Shown here: positions 34,113-43,473 of the stretch, one piece after another | Numbering within the stretch: the stretch's first letter is position 1 | Layout: each line of letters begins with the position of its first letter | Source: a virus | Length of the DNA stretch: 64,000 nucleotides | Virus record (IMG/VR): IMGVR_UViG_3300009502_000041 | Coordinates: 1-64,000 of that record | Reading direction: 5' to 3' (one strand) | Program-made: the position numbers and the translations under genes | The notes under the pieces: generated by a model | The model's input: the letters and a program-made list of their open reading frames with translations, nothing else | What the model was told of the DNA's origin: nothing | Databases searched by the model: none

Positions 34113-37100
34113 ATGGCAAATACATCTGGTATTCCAACTTCAAGATTATTAACTAGTACGGAGGCTTTGAGAAAGACATTAGCTGCTAGAAATATTTATG
34201 CACCTGATACTGAATATCCTATTAATACTCAAACTACAGTTAATAAAACTGTTGATGCTATTAATAGTGTTATTGCAGGAATAACACCTTTCAAATCGAT
34301 CAATCTTGAAAATACTGTATTTGGTAGAATTGTAACAAATCAAACTCCAATTTCAACAATTGGTTTAGCTATGCTTGCTAAACAAATGGCACTCAATTCG
34401 ATGTCACATGCTTCTCAGCAAGTATTACCTGTATTAAATTTAAGTAATGTTTTAACTGGAAAACCAATAATATCATTTAGCAAGAATTATAATATTACGG
34501 TTAAATCAAGCACAAGCTTTTTAGAAAAATTAAGTCATATTGCTGCATATTGGTATCCAAATAGAGATTATCCATTTAAGCCAACCTCAACCAATGATGA
34601 TTATATCAAAAATAGTGGTAAGGGACAATTAAGTTTAATGTATACTGCTATTAATAGAAATCCCTATAAACAGGGTAAAGTTGGTGATGTTTTTTCTGAA
34701 TATGCAGATGTTGTAAAAATACCAATTAACCCAAGAGATGTAATTTATAATATAGGTAATAAAACTTTTTTTAATTATAATGATAATAAGGAATATCCTT
34801 ATTTGAAAACAGTACCTAAAGAAAGTTCAATTGCACAGGCAAATGCTGGAATGAATCAGGCATATGTTTTAAATGGTTCATCAATACAAGAATATGCACC
34901 AACTGCTGAGTTTATTGATAATAATTTTGGAAGCACTATTTCTAAAGTATCTGACGAAATGTTAGATGAAGGATTTTTAAACTTATATTCTGACTATAAT
35001 ATGAATAGTTGGGTTGGTGATAATACTGAATTTAGTGATTTAATTGAAAATAAAGTTGTTTGGGGTAGAGATGGTGTTACTAAAGAAACTGCTGCAATAA
35101 CATCTGGTTTACAAGGTCTTCCTAGTGGTGTTTCAGTTGTTCCTCAAAATTTATCTAGTGGATTTAACATAAATGCTGGTTTATTGGAATATACGAGAAA
35201 TCTAGTAAATGCTACAGAAGGTTCTGTTGTTGATATTACAAGAAAAGCATATTTAAAAGACGGTAAAATTGCTGGATTTAATGGTTCTGCACTATGGAGA
35301 GCACCCTCAACGTCATTTCCTGAAAATGCTGGAAAAGTTGGCTTACGTCAACATTCCGTATTAGATCAATATGATAGATTTGCAAAAGCAATTCGATTTA
35401 ATGGTAATAATTTATATCAGGGAAATGAAGATTCTGTAATATTCAATTCAGTGTTACCACGCATACATCCCGTTTTAAATAAAAAAGGTGTGTTGGAAAA
35501 TAAAAATATGATGTTTAGTATTGAAAATCTTGCCATTCGTGTAATAAGCACTAACGATGGTTTTGGTGTGATTGATGATGAATATGGTTCACCTATACCA
35601 GCAAGTGAAGTCGGTCAGTTCAACGGGCGTGTGATGTGGTTTCCACCATACAACTTGGAAGTTAATGAAACTGCAACAGCTAAATATGAGTCTACTGTAA
35701 TGGTGGGAAGAAATGAACCAATGTATAATTACATGAATTCAGAAAGAAGTGCAACATTAAATTTTTCTTTATTGGTTGATTATCCACCACAATTAAGAAA
35801 TTTTGCTAATAGCGAGACTGCTCATAAAGACATTGCGGAATTTTTTGCATTTGGAGGCGATTCAACTGCTTTACAGGGAAAATATAAAGGTGATTCTGAA
35901 TATAAAATAAAGCAACTAGAAGAGGAAATAAATAAAATTAATGGTGGTGGTGCAATCTCCGAACCAAAAATTAACGTTCCTACCCCTATCTCAATATATT
36001 TTCCAAACAATATTCCAGAAGAGGGAGATGATCTTAATTCAATTATTGATGAGATGTATAAAGGCGGTAAGGGCGGTTATCATTATGAGATTATTCCTAA
36101 TTGTAAATCGAGTGATGGGGGTCATTACGCATTAAATGCTCCAATTTATTGGATTAGTGGTGTTACTCAAGAATTTGATGACATAACTGGAAAATTTGTA
36201 TATTATGCACCAACTTCACCATCATTTTCACAATATGAGTATTCATCCACTAATCAAGACGGATTTAGTTCTAGTTTAAATTTAAATAAAGTATTAAAAG
36301 ATGTGTATGATAATGAAATGCTTAGAAAATATTATAGTATTAGAATAGTAGGTGCTGCATCAAAATTATATATTGAAAATGGTACAAACGGTACTGAGGT
36401 TAATTTTAATAATCTTTTGGGTCAAAGAAGGGCAGATGCTGCAAAATCTTTTGTAGACCAAAGATTAATTGCAATTTATGATAAATCAGCAACAGAATTG
36501 GGTATTGATATAGTTACTTCAACTTCAGGTAGTATTAGTGCTAAAGCCCCCGCTACTGCTGATGCAATACCATTATTATCTACTAAACTGGAGAGAAATG
36601 CTAGTATTAATATATATCGAAATAACAAGACTTTTGACGAAAAAGCAAAAAAATTAACCATAGAAGAAGAAGAAACAATTAAACAATTACAAATCGAAAT
36701 TGACGTTTTAACAACTCAGATTAATAATACTAAATCACCAAGAGAATTAATTTATAATGAAAGAAAAGCAAGTGAGACCGCAATTTTAAATGGTTTTAAA
36801 TCAGTTACTGGTAATTATTTGTATCCAGCATTTCATTCTCAGACACCAGAAGATTTTCATAAAAGATTAACATTTTTACAACAATGTACAAGACAGGGTG
36901 CAGCTAAAAGATATGATGTTGTAAATGAAAATGGAACATTAAGAGCAAAGAATTCGGTTTTCGGTAGACAACCCATATGTATTTTAAGGGTTGGCGATTT
37001 CTTTTATACAAAAGTTATAATTGAAAATGTTAACATTGACTATAATGAAGTTCCTTGGGATATGAACCCAGAGGGATTTGGCATGCAACCAATGATGGCT

Positions 37101-37376
37101 AAAGTTACATTACAAATGAAATTAATTGGTGGTCAATCGTTGAAAGGACCGATCGATGCACTTCAGAATGCCGTTTCGTTTAACTATTATGCTAATTCAT
37201 CTTATAGTTCAGATGGTATGTATAAATTGCCTTCAGACCAAGCAACTGCGCAGTCTTCATATATCAATGGCATTTTAACTACCGAAAAAAATAGTCTAAT
37301 GGGGGCATATGATAAAAAACATCCCAAAAACACTAACACTGTAATTAATGGACAAACAACCGTTAATAATGAATAA
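34113..37376 (+). CDS. very large baseplate protein with OmpA-like segment
   Basis: 1087 aa. The N-terminal 600 residues are unrecognised and tail-like (PFKSINLENTVFGRIVTNQT; GRVMWFPPYNLEVNETATAK). Residues about 745-845 resemble an OmpA/peptidoglycan-binding fold: YYSIRIVGAAS, LLGQRRADAAKSFVDQRL and a later ERNASINIY. The last 150 residues (GRQPICILRVGDFFYTKVII then NPEGFGMQPMMAKVTLQMKL) resemble the tube-like domain of baseplate tube-initiator proteins (T4 gp48/gp54 type). A composite of tube initiator and wall-binding module would suit the central baseplate. The OmpA part is the least certain. Confidence 0.55.
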   Translation: MANTSGIPTSRLLTSTEALRKTLAARNIYAPDTEYPINTQTTVNKTVDAINSVIAGITPFKSINLENTVFGRIVTNQTPISTIGLAMLAKQMALNSMSHASQQVLPVLNLSNVLTGKPIISFSKNYNITVKSSTSFLEKLSHIAAYWYPNRDYPFKPTSTNDDYIKNSGKGQLSLMYTAINRNPYKQGKVGDVFSEYADVVKIPINPRDVIYNIGNKTFFNYNDNKEYPYLKTVPKESSIAQANAGMNQAYVLNGSSIQEYAPTAEFIDNNFGSTISKVSDEMLDEGFLNLYSDYNMNSWVGDNTEFSDLIENKVVWGRDGVTKETAAITSGLQGLPSGVSVVPQNLSSGFNINAGLLEYTRNLVNATEGSVVDITRKAYLKDGKIAGFNGSALWRAPSTSFPENAGKVGLRQHSVLDQYDRFAKAIRFNGNNLYQGNEDSVIFNSVLPRIHPVLNKKGVLENKNMMFSIENLAIRVISTNDGFGVIDDEYGSPIPASEVGQFNGRVMWFPPYNLEVNETATAKYESTVMVGRNEPMYNYMNSERSATLNFSLLVDYPPQLRNFANSETAHKDIAEFFAFGGDSTALQGKYKGDSEYKIKQLEEEINKINGGGAISEPKINVPTPISIYFPNNIPEEGDDLNSIIDEMYKGGKGGYHYEIIPNCKSSDGGHYALNAPIYWISGVTQEFDDITGKFVYYAPTSPSFSQYEYSSTNQDGFSSSLNLNKVLKDVYDNEMLRKYYSIRIVGAASKLYIENGTNGTEVNFNNLLGQRRADAAKSFVDQRLIAIYDKSATELGIDIVTSTSGSISAKAPATADAIPLLSTKLERNASINIYRNNKTFDEKAKKLTIEEEETIKQLQIEIDVLTTQINNTKSPRELIYNERKASETAILNGFKSVTGNYLYPAFHSQTPEDFHKRLTFLQQCTRQGAAKRYDVVNENGTLRAKNSVFGRQPICILRVGDFFYTKVIIENVNIDYNEVPWDMNPEGFGMQPMMAKVTLQMKLIGGQSLKGPIDALQNAVSFNYYANSSYSSDGMYKLPSDQATAQSSYINGILTTEKNSLMGAYDKKHPKNTNTVINGQTTVNNE

Positions 37377-37394
37377 AATTTAAAATAATTAATT

Positions 37395-37709
37395 ATGCCA
37401 TACGTAGATTATAACAGATATTCAATATTAGCAAATGACAACGGTACAACAGAACTAATGCCTTTTGTCAATTTACCAATTAATCAAAGTGACAAATATG
37501 AAAACTGGAACACTGAGTTTAGTAGGTTGGACAAATTATCACAAAAATATTATGGTAATCCATTTTATGATTTTTTAATATTATATGCTAATAATATTTA
37601 TCTTAGTGAATTTGACATTCCAGACAATGCGGTTATAAGAATTGGATTTCCTCTAAATAAAGTTAAGGCAGATTATGAAGCAGCTTTAACTCAATTTAAA
37701 AAACAATAA
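37395..37709 (+). CDS. baseplate wedge protein, T4 gp53-like (LysM-type)
   Basis: 104 aa. The stretch SRLDKLSQKYYGNPFYDFLI then LYANN and EFDIPDNAVIRIGFP fits the LysM-like fold of T4 gp53 and tail protein X: RLD.LS..YYG...YD.LIL.ANN.....DIP....IRI. It lies 18 nt after the large baseplate gene, probably cotranscribed, and helps clamp wedges around the hub. Confidence 0.75.
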   Translation: MPYVDYNRYSILANDNGTTELMPFVNLPINQSDKYENWNTEFSRLDKLSQKYYGNPFYDFLILYANNIYLSEFDIPDNAVIRIGFPLNKVKADYEAALTQFKKQ

Positions 37710-37715
37710 TAATCC

Positions 37716-37746
37716 TTGTAAATTACAAATATGTTTTATATATTTG
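37716..37746 (+). promoter_or_regulatory. Bacteroidetes-type promoter before glycosylation island
   Basis: TTG (37716-37718), 20 nt, TATATTTG (37739-37746). It lies upstream of the repeat remnant and the sugar gene cluster and may drive both. Confidence 0.65.
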
Positions 37747-37775
37747 CGGTTGGAATATACTGTAAATATATAAAC

Positions 37776-38125
37776 ATGAAATACGATGAAATAGTTAAGC
37801 AGTTTCAAAGCAATATTTTTGAAACGTTAACAATAACAGAAGTAGCTTTGTTAAAAAATCTAAAGGTGCTTATTCTAGCGCATTTAAAAATGGTTGGTTT
37901 GATGAAGTTTGTTCACATATGATTATAAAACATAAACCAAAAAATTATTGGAATAAGGAAATGTGCACAAAAGAAGCGTTAAAATATAACGGCAGATACG
38001 AATTTCAAAAAAATTCAATGAGTGCTTATCGTTCGGCAATTTTAAATGGCTGGCTAGATGAGGTTTGTTCGCATATGGTAATTTCTGAAATCTATTTAAA
38101 AACACAAAAGAATAATGAAAGATAA
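37776..38125 (+). pseudogene. frameshifted remnant of NGW/CSHM-repeat nuclease family
   Basis: From ATG 37776 the first frame (MKYDEIVKQFQSNIF) loses the repeat pattern near 37830. A second frame continues with NNRSSFVKKSKGAYSSAF, then KNGWFDEVCSHM, and one more copy, ALKYNGRYEFQKNSMSAYRS then NGWLDEVCSHM. These are two copies of the 45-residue repeat of the GIY-YIG protein at 60033-61418. No nuclease core remains. It lies between baseplate and sugar genes. The second frame (from 37919) is still open and could make a 68-aa repeat-only protein. Confidence 0.7.
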
Positions 38126-38807
38126 AATAATAGTAGTTTTCTCTTCACATTTAGGAGAAGAATACGATAATAAATTCATTAAGCATATTAGTGATACCAT
38201 TGGAGTTAAGCATACAGCAATTGCTTACCCCAATTACAATCAATTTAGTTTACCTGAAGTCTACAATCTGGCAATAAAAGAAAATAATGCCAAAAATGTG
38301 ATATTTGTGTTCTGTCACAATGATCTAACCATACTCAGCCCTAATTGGGGAAGATTATTACTTACAAAATTTAATAGCACTAATTATTCGATTATTGGTG
38401 TTGCTGGTACTACATACCTTAACGAAAATGGTGTTTGGTGGCACGATAGATCAACAATGCATGGCGTTGTTGAACATACCGATGGAACAAACACATGGGT
38501 TAATGAATACTCAAAACCACGTGCTGGACATATCACTCCCGTTGTTTTAATTGATGGTTTATTTATGGCTGTTGATTGTAATAACATTGAACATCAATTT
38601 GATGAAGATTTTAAAGGCTTCCACCACTACGATACTTCGTTTTGTTTACCTAATGCAATTGCTGGCGTAAACATTGGTGTAACCACCGATATAAGAATTT
38701 TACACCAATCAGTGGGTATGACAAATGACCAATGGGAATTAAATAGGATACAATTAGTAGAAAAATATAAAAACGAATTACCAATTTCAATTAATGATTT
38801 TAATTAA
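38115..38807 (+). CDS. glycosyltransferase-like protein (StrF/GT2-like)
   Basis: 230 aa. The N-terminal strand IIVVFSSHLGEEYDNKFI, the segment VIFVFCHNDLTILSPNWGRL with the ND/ED loop, GVAGTTYLNENGVWW, and the later IDGLFMAVDCNN resemble the GT-A-like StrF family (Glyco_tranf_2_5). It starts 10 nt before the end of the repeat remnant. First gene of the glycosylation island. Confidence 0.65.
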   Translation: MKDKIIVVFSSHLGEEYDNKFIKHISDTIGVKHTAIAYPNYNQFSLPEVYNLAIKENNAKNVIFVFCHNDLTILSPNWGRLLLTKFNSTNYSIIGVAGTTYLNENGVWWHDRSTMHGVVEHTDGTNTWVNEYSKPRAGHITPVVLIDGLFMAVDCNNIEHQFDEDFKGFHHYDTSFCLPNAIAGVNIGVTTDIRILHQSVGMTNDQWELNRIQLVEKYKNELPISINDFN

Positions 38808-38813
38808 AAATTT

Positions 38814-39446
38814 ATGATTAAAGTAGATAAAATAGATGGCGGATTACCAATAAGCATTATTGTACCTCTAAGTAAAAGCAGAAAAGACTTTTTTGAGCAC
38901 ATGGTATTACCGCTAATTGAAGCAAATGATGTTAATGAAATTATTGTTAATGATGATGAGGGACGTGCACCTAAAAAAAGAAATGCAGGATTTAAAAAAT
39001 CAACTCAGCCATTCATACTGTTTGTAGATGATGATATTCTACTACCAAGTAATTATGCATCAACATTATACAAAACTTTAATGAAAAATCCCGATGTTGA
39101 TTTTGTATATACTGGGTATAATGGCATTGTGTTACATCCCGAATCACACCCAATAGGAAGAAATTTTCAAATTCCACCAATTGAATTTAGTATTAACGCT
39201 TTAAGACAAGGAAATTATATTTCGACAATGACATTGATGCGCAGAGAAGTATTTCCAATGTTTGACGAAAATTTAAAAAGACTACAAGACTGGGACATGT
39301 TTTTAACTATCTGTAAAAATGGTGGTAAAGGCATTTTAGTGCCGAATTTAACCTTTTATGCATTCTACCTTGATTCGGGTATTACTTCTAATGATAATAG
39401 TGAAATTGATGCTCTAAATGCAATAAGAATTAAACATCAAATTTAA
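38814..39446 (+). CDS. family 2 glycosyltransferase
   Basis: 210 aa. GT-A signatures: ISIIVPLSKSRKDFFEHMVL, NEIIVNDDEGRAPKKRNAGF, then PFILFVDDDILLPSNYASTL with the DDD metal site (about 64-66). The LQDWDMFLTICKNGGKGILV segment is the usual acceptor-side helix (WD motif). Compact, no membrane segment. Acceptor unknown. Confidence 0.8.
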   Translation: MIKVDKIDGGLPISIIVPLSKSRKDFFEHMVLPLIEANDVNEIIVNDDEGRAPKKRNAGFKKSTQPFILFVDDDILLPSNYASTLYKTLMKNPDVDFVYTGYNGIVLHPESHPIGRNFQIPPIEFSINALRQGNYISTMTLMRREVFPMFDENLKRLQDWDMFLTICKNGGKGILVPNLTFYAFYLDSGITSNDNSEIDALNAIRIKHQI

Positions 39447-39454
39447 GTATTTAT
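39446..39454 (+). promoter_or_regulatory. putative late promoter inside glycosylation island
   Basis: AGTATTTAT, ending five nt before a possible ATG at 39459. A transcript from it would miss that ATG and favour the in-frame start at 39543. Confidence 0.45.
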
Positions 39455-39542
39455 TTTAATGAAGAAACAAAACATTAAAATTAAAACGATAATAAAAAAA
39501 AGAATTGAAAATAATAATATTTTTTTTATTGGGAATAAAAAA

Positions 39543-40649
39543 ATGAATGAAAGAGATTTGAGAAGAATAAATGGTGGGAGTAATAATCTTAAATCATTAT
39601 CTTGTAATGAAAAGCAAAATAATGATTTAAGACAAATAAATTCACCAATAGAACCAGAAAAATTAATATTAAAAACTGTATCAAAATATAGTTTATTGAC
39701 CAATAAAACCGCATTTAAATCAGGTTTAACTCTTAAGACCGCACCCAAATCGGTTATTCCTGATAAAGAAATGAGTAATTTCATTACATCAGAAGCAACA
39801 TCCCGTGATGGTAGAAGAAATACAACAAATAACTTATCTATCGACCATTCTACTTCGTTGAGTCGTGACGAAAGAAGAACAGGATATAATGTTCAAACGT
39901 TATTAAATAACAGTATATATCAAATTAAAGCATTTGTTGATTATGATGTTGTGATATGTATCCCTTCTTATAATAGATACGAAAAGGTTAAAAGATTGAT
40001 ATCTCAATTTTATTCACAAACAACAAAATATAGATTTAAAATAATATTGTTAAATGATGGATCAACAGATAATTCATATAATGATTTAATAAAAGAATTT
40101 CCACAAATCACATATTTAAGCAATAAAACCCCAAACGGTAAAACAATGCATTGGTATTGTTATAATCAAATGTGGAGTTATTTAAAGAACATTGAATATT
40201 ATACCGTATTGCAAATGGACGATGATTTCATATTATCAAAAAATTTTTTAAATAATATTCTTGATTTATATTTTAAATTAAAACAAGAAAATAATACAAT
40301 ATTAGCAATTTCCCCTCATTTATGGTCGTTTAATAAAAAAAGTAATCATGAAATGTGGTGGGATAAAAAAGATTTTGTTGATGGAATTGCGTTAATTGAT
40401 GAATCTGTAATTTCCTCAATGAAATATGAAATGAAAAAAGTTGATGTTGTAATGGTAAGTAAACCGGGCATACCCGTTCGTACATGGATACAAATATCCG
40501 AAGCAATTGTGAAAATGGGCGGAATTATATATAGAACACAGAATTCATTAGTATATCATGATGGTAATGATGATTCAAAGTTACATGGCGATGTTAGAAA
40601 AAAGGGCAAAAATGGGGTTTATACACAAAAATATATCGAAAAACTATGA
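39543..40649 (+). CDS. family 2 glycosyltransferase with N-terminal extension
   Basis: 368 aa from ATG 39543 (MNERDLRRINGGSNNL, preceded by GGGAAT); an ATG at 39459 would add 28 residues but lies too close to the late-type element. The first 135 residues are polar and basic with repeated SRDxRR motifs (TSRDGRRNTT, LSRDERRTGY). The GT-A domain follows: VVICIPSYNRYEKVKRLI, ILLNDGSTDNSYNDL, LQMDDDFILSKNFLNNIL (DDD metal site), and MWWDKKDFVDG. The basic lead may anchor the enzyme to an acceptor. Overlaps the next gene by 4 nt. Confidence 0.75.
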   Translation: MNERDLRRINGGSNNLKSLSCNEKQNNDLRQINSPIEPEKLILKTVSKYSLLTNKTAFKSGLTLKTAPKSVIPDKEMSNFITSEATSRDGRRNTTNNLSIDHSTSLSRDERRTGYNVQTLLNNSIYQIKAFVDYDVVICIPSYNRYEKVKRLISQFYSQTTKYRFKIILLNDGSTDNSYNDLIKEFPQITYLSNKTPNGKTMHWYCYNQMWSYLKNIEYYTVLQMDDDFILSKNFLNNILDLYFKLKQENNTILAISPHLWSFNKKSNHEMWWDKKDFVDGIALIDESVISSMKYEMKKVDVVMVSKPGIPVRTWIQISEAIVKMGGIIYRTQNSLVYHDGNDDSKLHGDVRKKGKNGVYTQKYIEKL

Positions 40650-41380
40650 TAAGCGTAATTTTAAATGTTTACAAAAGACCTCACATGTTAGAGAAGCAAA
40701 TTGAGGCAATAAAAAACCAATCGGTTAATGTTAAAAGTGAAAATATACATGTTTGGTATAATAAAACAGATGTTGCACAATATTTTCCTTTTGATAAGAA
40801 AATTAATACATATGCATGTAATTGGAATACGAAATTTTGGGGTAGGTTTACAGTACCTTTATTAGTTAGAACACCTTATGTTGCAATGTTTGATGATGAT
40901 ATTATTCCCCAAAAAGATTGGTTAAAGAATTGTATAAATACAATTCAAAAACCCGAAACAAATGGTATTTTAGGCGGTAGTGGAGTTTTATTAAAAGCCA
41001 AATCGTATACACCTTTTGATAAATTTGGATGGAATGGTAATCATTTAGATAAAACTGAACGTGTTGATTTAGTTGGACATGCTTGGTTTTTTAAACAAGA
41101 ATGGATAAAATATCTTTGGTATGAAAAACCATCCACATGGGAAAATGGTGAGGATATAATGTTTTCATTTCTTGCACAAAAATATGGAAATATAAACACT
41201 TTTGTTCCACCACATCCTGAAAATAATAAAGCATTATGGAGTTGTGATTTTAAAATTGGTAATGAGGTGGGCAATGATAAGAATGCTTCTTGGTTAAAAG
41301 GTGCACATTACGGTCAGAGAGACGAAATTGTTAAATATTGCATTAATAATGGATGGAAAACCGTTAATAATATCAAATGA
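40646..41380 (+). CDS. glycosyltransferase (GT-A type)
   Basis: 244 aa. ISVILNVYKRPHMLEKQIEA at the N-terminus, VRTPYVAMFDDDIIPQKDWL with the DDD metal site at about 90-92, GILGGSGVLLKAKSY, and ENGEDIMFSFLAQKYG, the ED acceptor-side motif. Overlaps the previous gene by 4 nt (ATGA). Its stop codon lies in the left arm of a perfect inverted repeat (41366-41403). Confidence 0.75.
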   Translation: MISVILNVYKRPHMLEKQIEAIKNQSVNVKSENIHVWYNKTDVAQYFPFDKKINTYACNWNTKFWGRFTVPLLVRTPYVAMFDDDIIPQKDWLKNCINTIQKPETNGILGGSGVLLKAKSYTPFDKFGWNGNHLDKTERVDLVGHAWFFKQEWIKYLWYEKPSTWENGEDIMFSFLAQKYGNINTFVPPHPENNKALWSCDFKIGNEVGNDKNASWLKGAHYGQRDEIVKYCINNGWKTVNNIK

Positions 41381-41403
41381 AAAATCATTCATTTGATATT
41401 ATT
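41366..41403. repeat. perfect 15-bp inverted repeat
   Basis: AATAATATCAAATGA / TCATTTGATATTATT with an 8-nt spacer AAAATCAT. The left arm is the last codons of the glycosyltransferase; the right arm and spacer lie in the start of the broken LAGLIDADG gene. There is no T run after it, so it is not an ordinary terminator. Confidence 0.7.
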
Positions 41404-42081
41404 AAATTAATTGAAACCAAAGAAGGGTGTTATTTTTTTAGGATTTTTATGGGCAGATGGTCATATTAACAAGAAGTCATCGAGAGTTAGTTTAGATTTG
41501 GTTAGAGACGATGCCGATTATTTATATAAACAATGTTTAGTCATATCAAATGATTTTAATATGAAAATGAAACCCGAATATATTAGAAATGATTCATTGA
41601 CAGTTAGGCGTAAACCTCAAAATATTATATATTTAACAAATAATAAATTATCATTATTTTTAAAAAATCATGATTATATGAATAAAAGTAATGTTAGTGC
41701 AGATTCAATATTAGAAATTGTTAAATATAAAAATTTCTGGTTTAGGGGATATTTCGATGGTGATGGATCATTATTAATTAGAGAAAGAAATAAAATATTT
41801 AATAGTAGTTTACAATTTTCATCAAGTATTGAACAGGATTGGAAATTTTTGTTAAATCTTTAAATTTAAAAAGCTTTAAAATAATTAGAAGAATTGAAAA
41901 ATCTGGAAATTCTTCGATGTTTAAATCAGAATCGATTTATGAATCAAAAATATTTTTAGATTATGTTTATTCTGATTATTTAAATATTGGCTTACATAGG
42001 AAATATTTAATATATTTACAATTAAAAGAAATAACTTTGAAAAGAAAAAGTAAATATGAAAACATTTGCAGGGGATTTTGA
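41377..42081 (+). pseudogene. LAGLIDADG homing endonuclease, frameshifted
   Basis: Both LAGLIDADG motifs are present: FLGFLWADGHINKKSSRV (about 41440) and FWFRGYFDGDGSLLIRE (about 41738-41785), with the metal-binding Asp in each. The frame starting at ATG 41377 needs one T fewer in a T7 run (41433-41439) to join the first motif; a TTG at 41411 avoids this. The second half breaks at a T5 run near 41846-41850, where WKFLLNL ends at a stop and FVKSLNLKSFKIIRRIEK continues one frame over to 42081. Reading across both gives a normal single-chain enzyme of about 234 aa. It is either a decaying homing gene or two homopolymer sequencing errors. Confidence 0.75.
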
Positions 42082-42781
42082 TAAATTTTTAAATAAAATT
42101 AAAAATAATAAATCATTTTCGTTATCTCGTTGGGGTGATGGTGAGTTGTCCATTTTAGAAGGTCTTTATATTGACATTCGCTCAAAAGGCAATGGTGAAT
42201 TCAGATACGATCCTAAATTGGATCAATATACTAGTGTTAGAAATAAATTAAATTTGTCTTTCATTGGTAAGTCTAATGAATATTATATAGGAATTGCATG
42301 CCCTTGTTGTGTTGGTGATGACAAATACCAATATATGAAGAAAAAATCAAAACAAGATGAGGAACACTTAACTTGGGCAAATATTTTTGTTAATGCTAAT
42401 TATAGTAAGACAATTAATGACTTAATTCCTGAATTTAAAAATCATACGATTAATCTTGTTGTTAATAAAAATTCTAAATTAGATAAATTACCGTTTAAAC
42501 CTAAAAAAGTTTGGTATGTTGGAACCGATGCTTGGGAGAGTGATTATAAATTAGTCGGTGAGATGATAAAACACATAAAAGATAATTCAATAATGAATGA
42601 GATATTTTTATTTGCTGCCGGACCGTTGGCAAACATTCTTACGTATGAATTATGGTTTTATGCAAGTAAGAGTAATACCTATATAGATATTGGTTCGATT
42701 TTAGACCCATATTTACAATTAAAATTAACAAGAGGATATCACTTAGGTGCAACTACTTTAAATAAAATTTGTAGGTGGTAA
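42056..42781 (+). CDS. GT-D-fold glycosyltransferase (DUF1792-like)
   Basis: 241 aa. The N-terminal segment SFSLSRWGDGELSILEGL has the R(F/W)GDGE motif of the GT-D fold, in which DxE binds the metal and sugar nucleotide. Then follow YYIGIACPCCVGDDKYQY and KKVWYVGTDAWESDY, a conserved VG...W strand. The C-terminus contains NEIFLFAAGPLANILTYEL and YIDIGSILDPYLQ, which match the DxGS and D(P) family ending. It overlaps the pseudogene tail by 26 nt. Confidence 0.7.
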   Translation: MKTFAGDFDKFLNKIKNNKSFSLSRWGDGELSILEGLYIDIRSKGNGEFRYDPKLDQYTSVRNKLNLSFIGKSNEYYIGIACPCCVGDDKYQYMKKKSKQDEEHLTWANIFVNANYSKTINDLIPEFKNHTINLVVNKNSKLDKLPFKPKKVWYVGTDAWESDYKLVGEMIKHIKDNSIMNEIFLFAAGPLANILTYELWFYASKSNTYIDIGSILDPYLQLKLTRGYHLGATTLNKICRW

Positions 42782-42800
42782 TATATTAAATGTTTATAAT

Positions 42801-43451
42801 ATGAATAATATTGTTTTTGCACATAACGTATATAATAGATTAAAAACTTTAAAAGACACTATTTTAGTTGAGAAAAAATATTTTCCCAATTCAAATATTA
42901 GTGTGGCTTGTAATGATGTTTTTATTAATATTTTTTATGATATTACTAATTTTTCTGTTATTCGTTTTAATGAACGTGAACATAAAATTGGTTGTGTTAA
43001 TGGTTGCATATCATCGATAAAACAGTTATTAAACCAAGTGTTTGATGTGCTAATTTTTTCACATGATGATGTTAGAATTAATGAACGTTATATTAATATT
43101 GTTGAAGAACACATTAACAGTATTATTGAAAACAAATATGATTGTATTTGTCGTAAACCATTAAATGGATATGGGGATGATTATTATCTCATGGAAGTGT
43201 TTTATATATCAAAAGAGGCTGCTGTTAAAATATTTTCAAATTTAAATACAATAAATAATGAATCAGAAATCCCAACCGATATTAGAGGTTCGATTTCTCC
43301 AGAGGTTTTTTTATTTCAAAATATAAATAAATTTAATCTCAAAATTAATGAAATTAAATATGTTCATAATGATAATGATTATAATGAAATACTAGGAAAA
43401 ACAATGGGTTATGAACATTTGAATGCTGGAAATAGAGGTTGGATTGATTAA
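42801..43451 (+). CDS. probable glycosyltransferase-related protein, 216 aa
   Basis: A GT-A-like beginning (NIVFAHNVYNRLKTLKDTIL), VCNDVFI-like strand, and VFDVLIFSHDDVRINERYIN, where HDD resembles the metal site. The rest (DCICRKPLNGYGDDYYLMEV, FYISKEAAVKIFSNL) is consistent with a glycosyltransferase-like fold. No closer family can be named. It lies in the sugar island between a GT-D enzyme and a methyltransferase. Confidence 0.55.
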   Translation: MNNIVFAHNVYNRLKTLKDTILVEKKYFPNSNISVACNDVFINIFYDITNFSVIRFNEREHKIGCVNGCISSIKQLLNQVFDVLIFSHDDVRINERYINIVEEHINSIIENKYDCICRKPLNGYGDDYYLMEVFYISKEAAVKIFSNLNTINNESEIPTDIRGSISPEVFLFQNINKFNLKINEIKYVHNDNDYNEILGKTMGYEHLNAGNRGWID

Positions 43452-43473
43452 ACAATTAAATATATATATAGTT

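Noticed and set aside
37923-38105. 60-codon minus-strand frame
   Set aside because: It lies antisense to the repeat remnant, which shows clear family residues on the plus strand.
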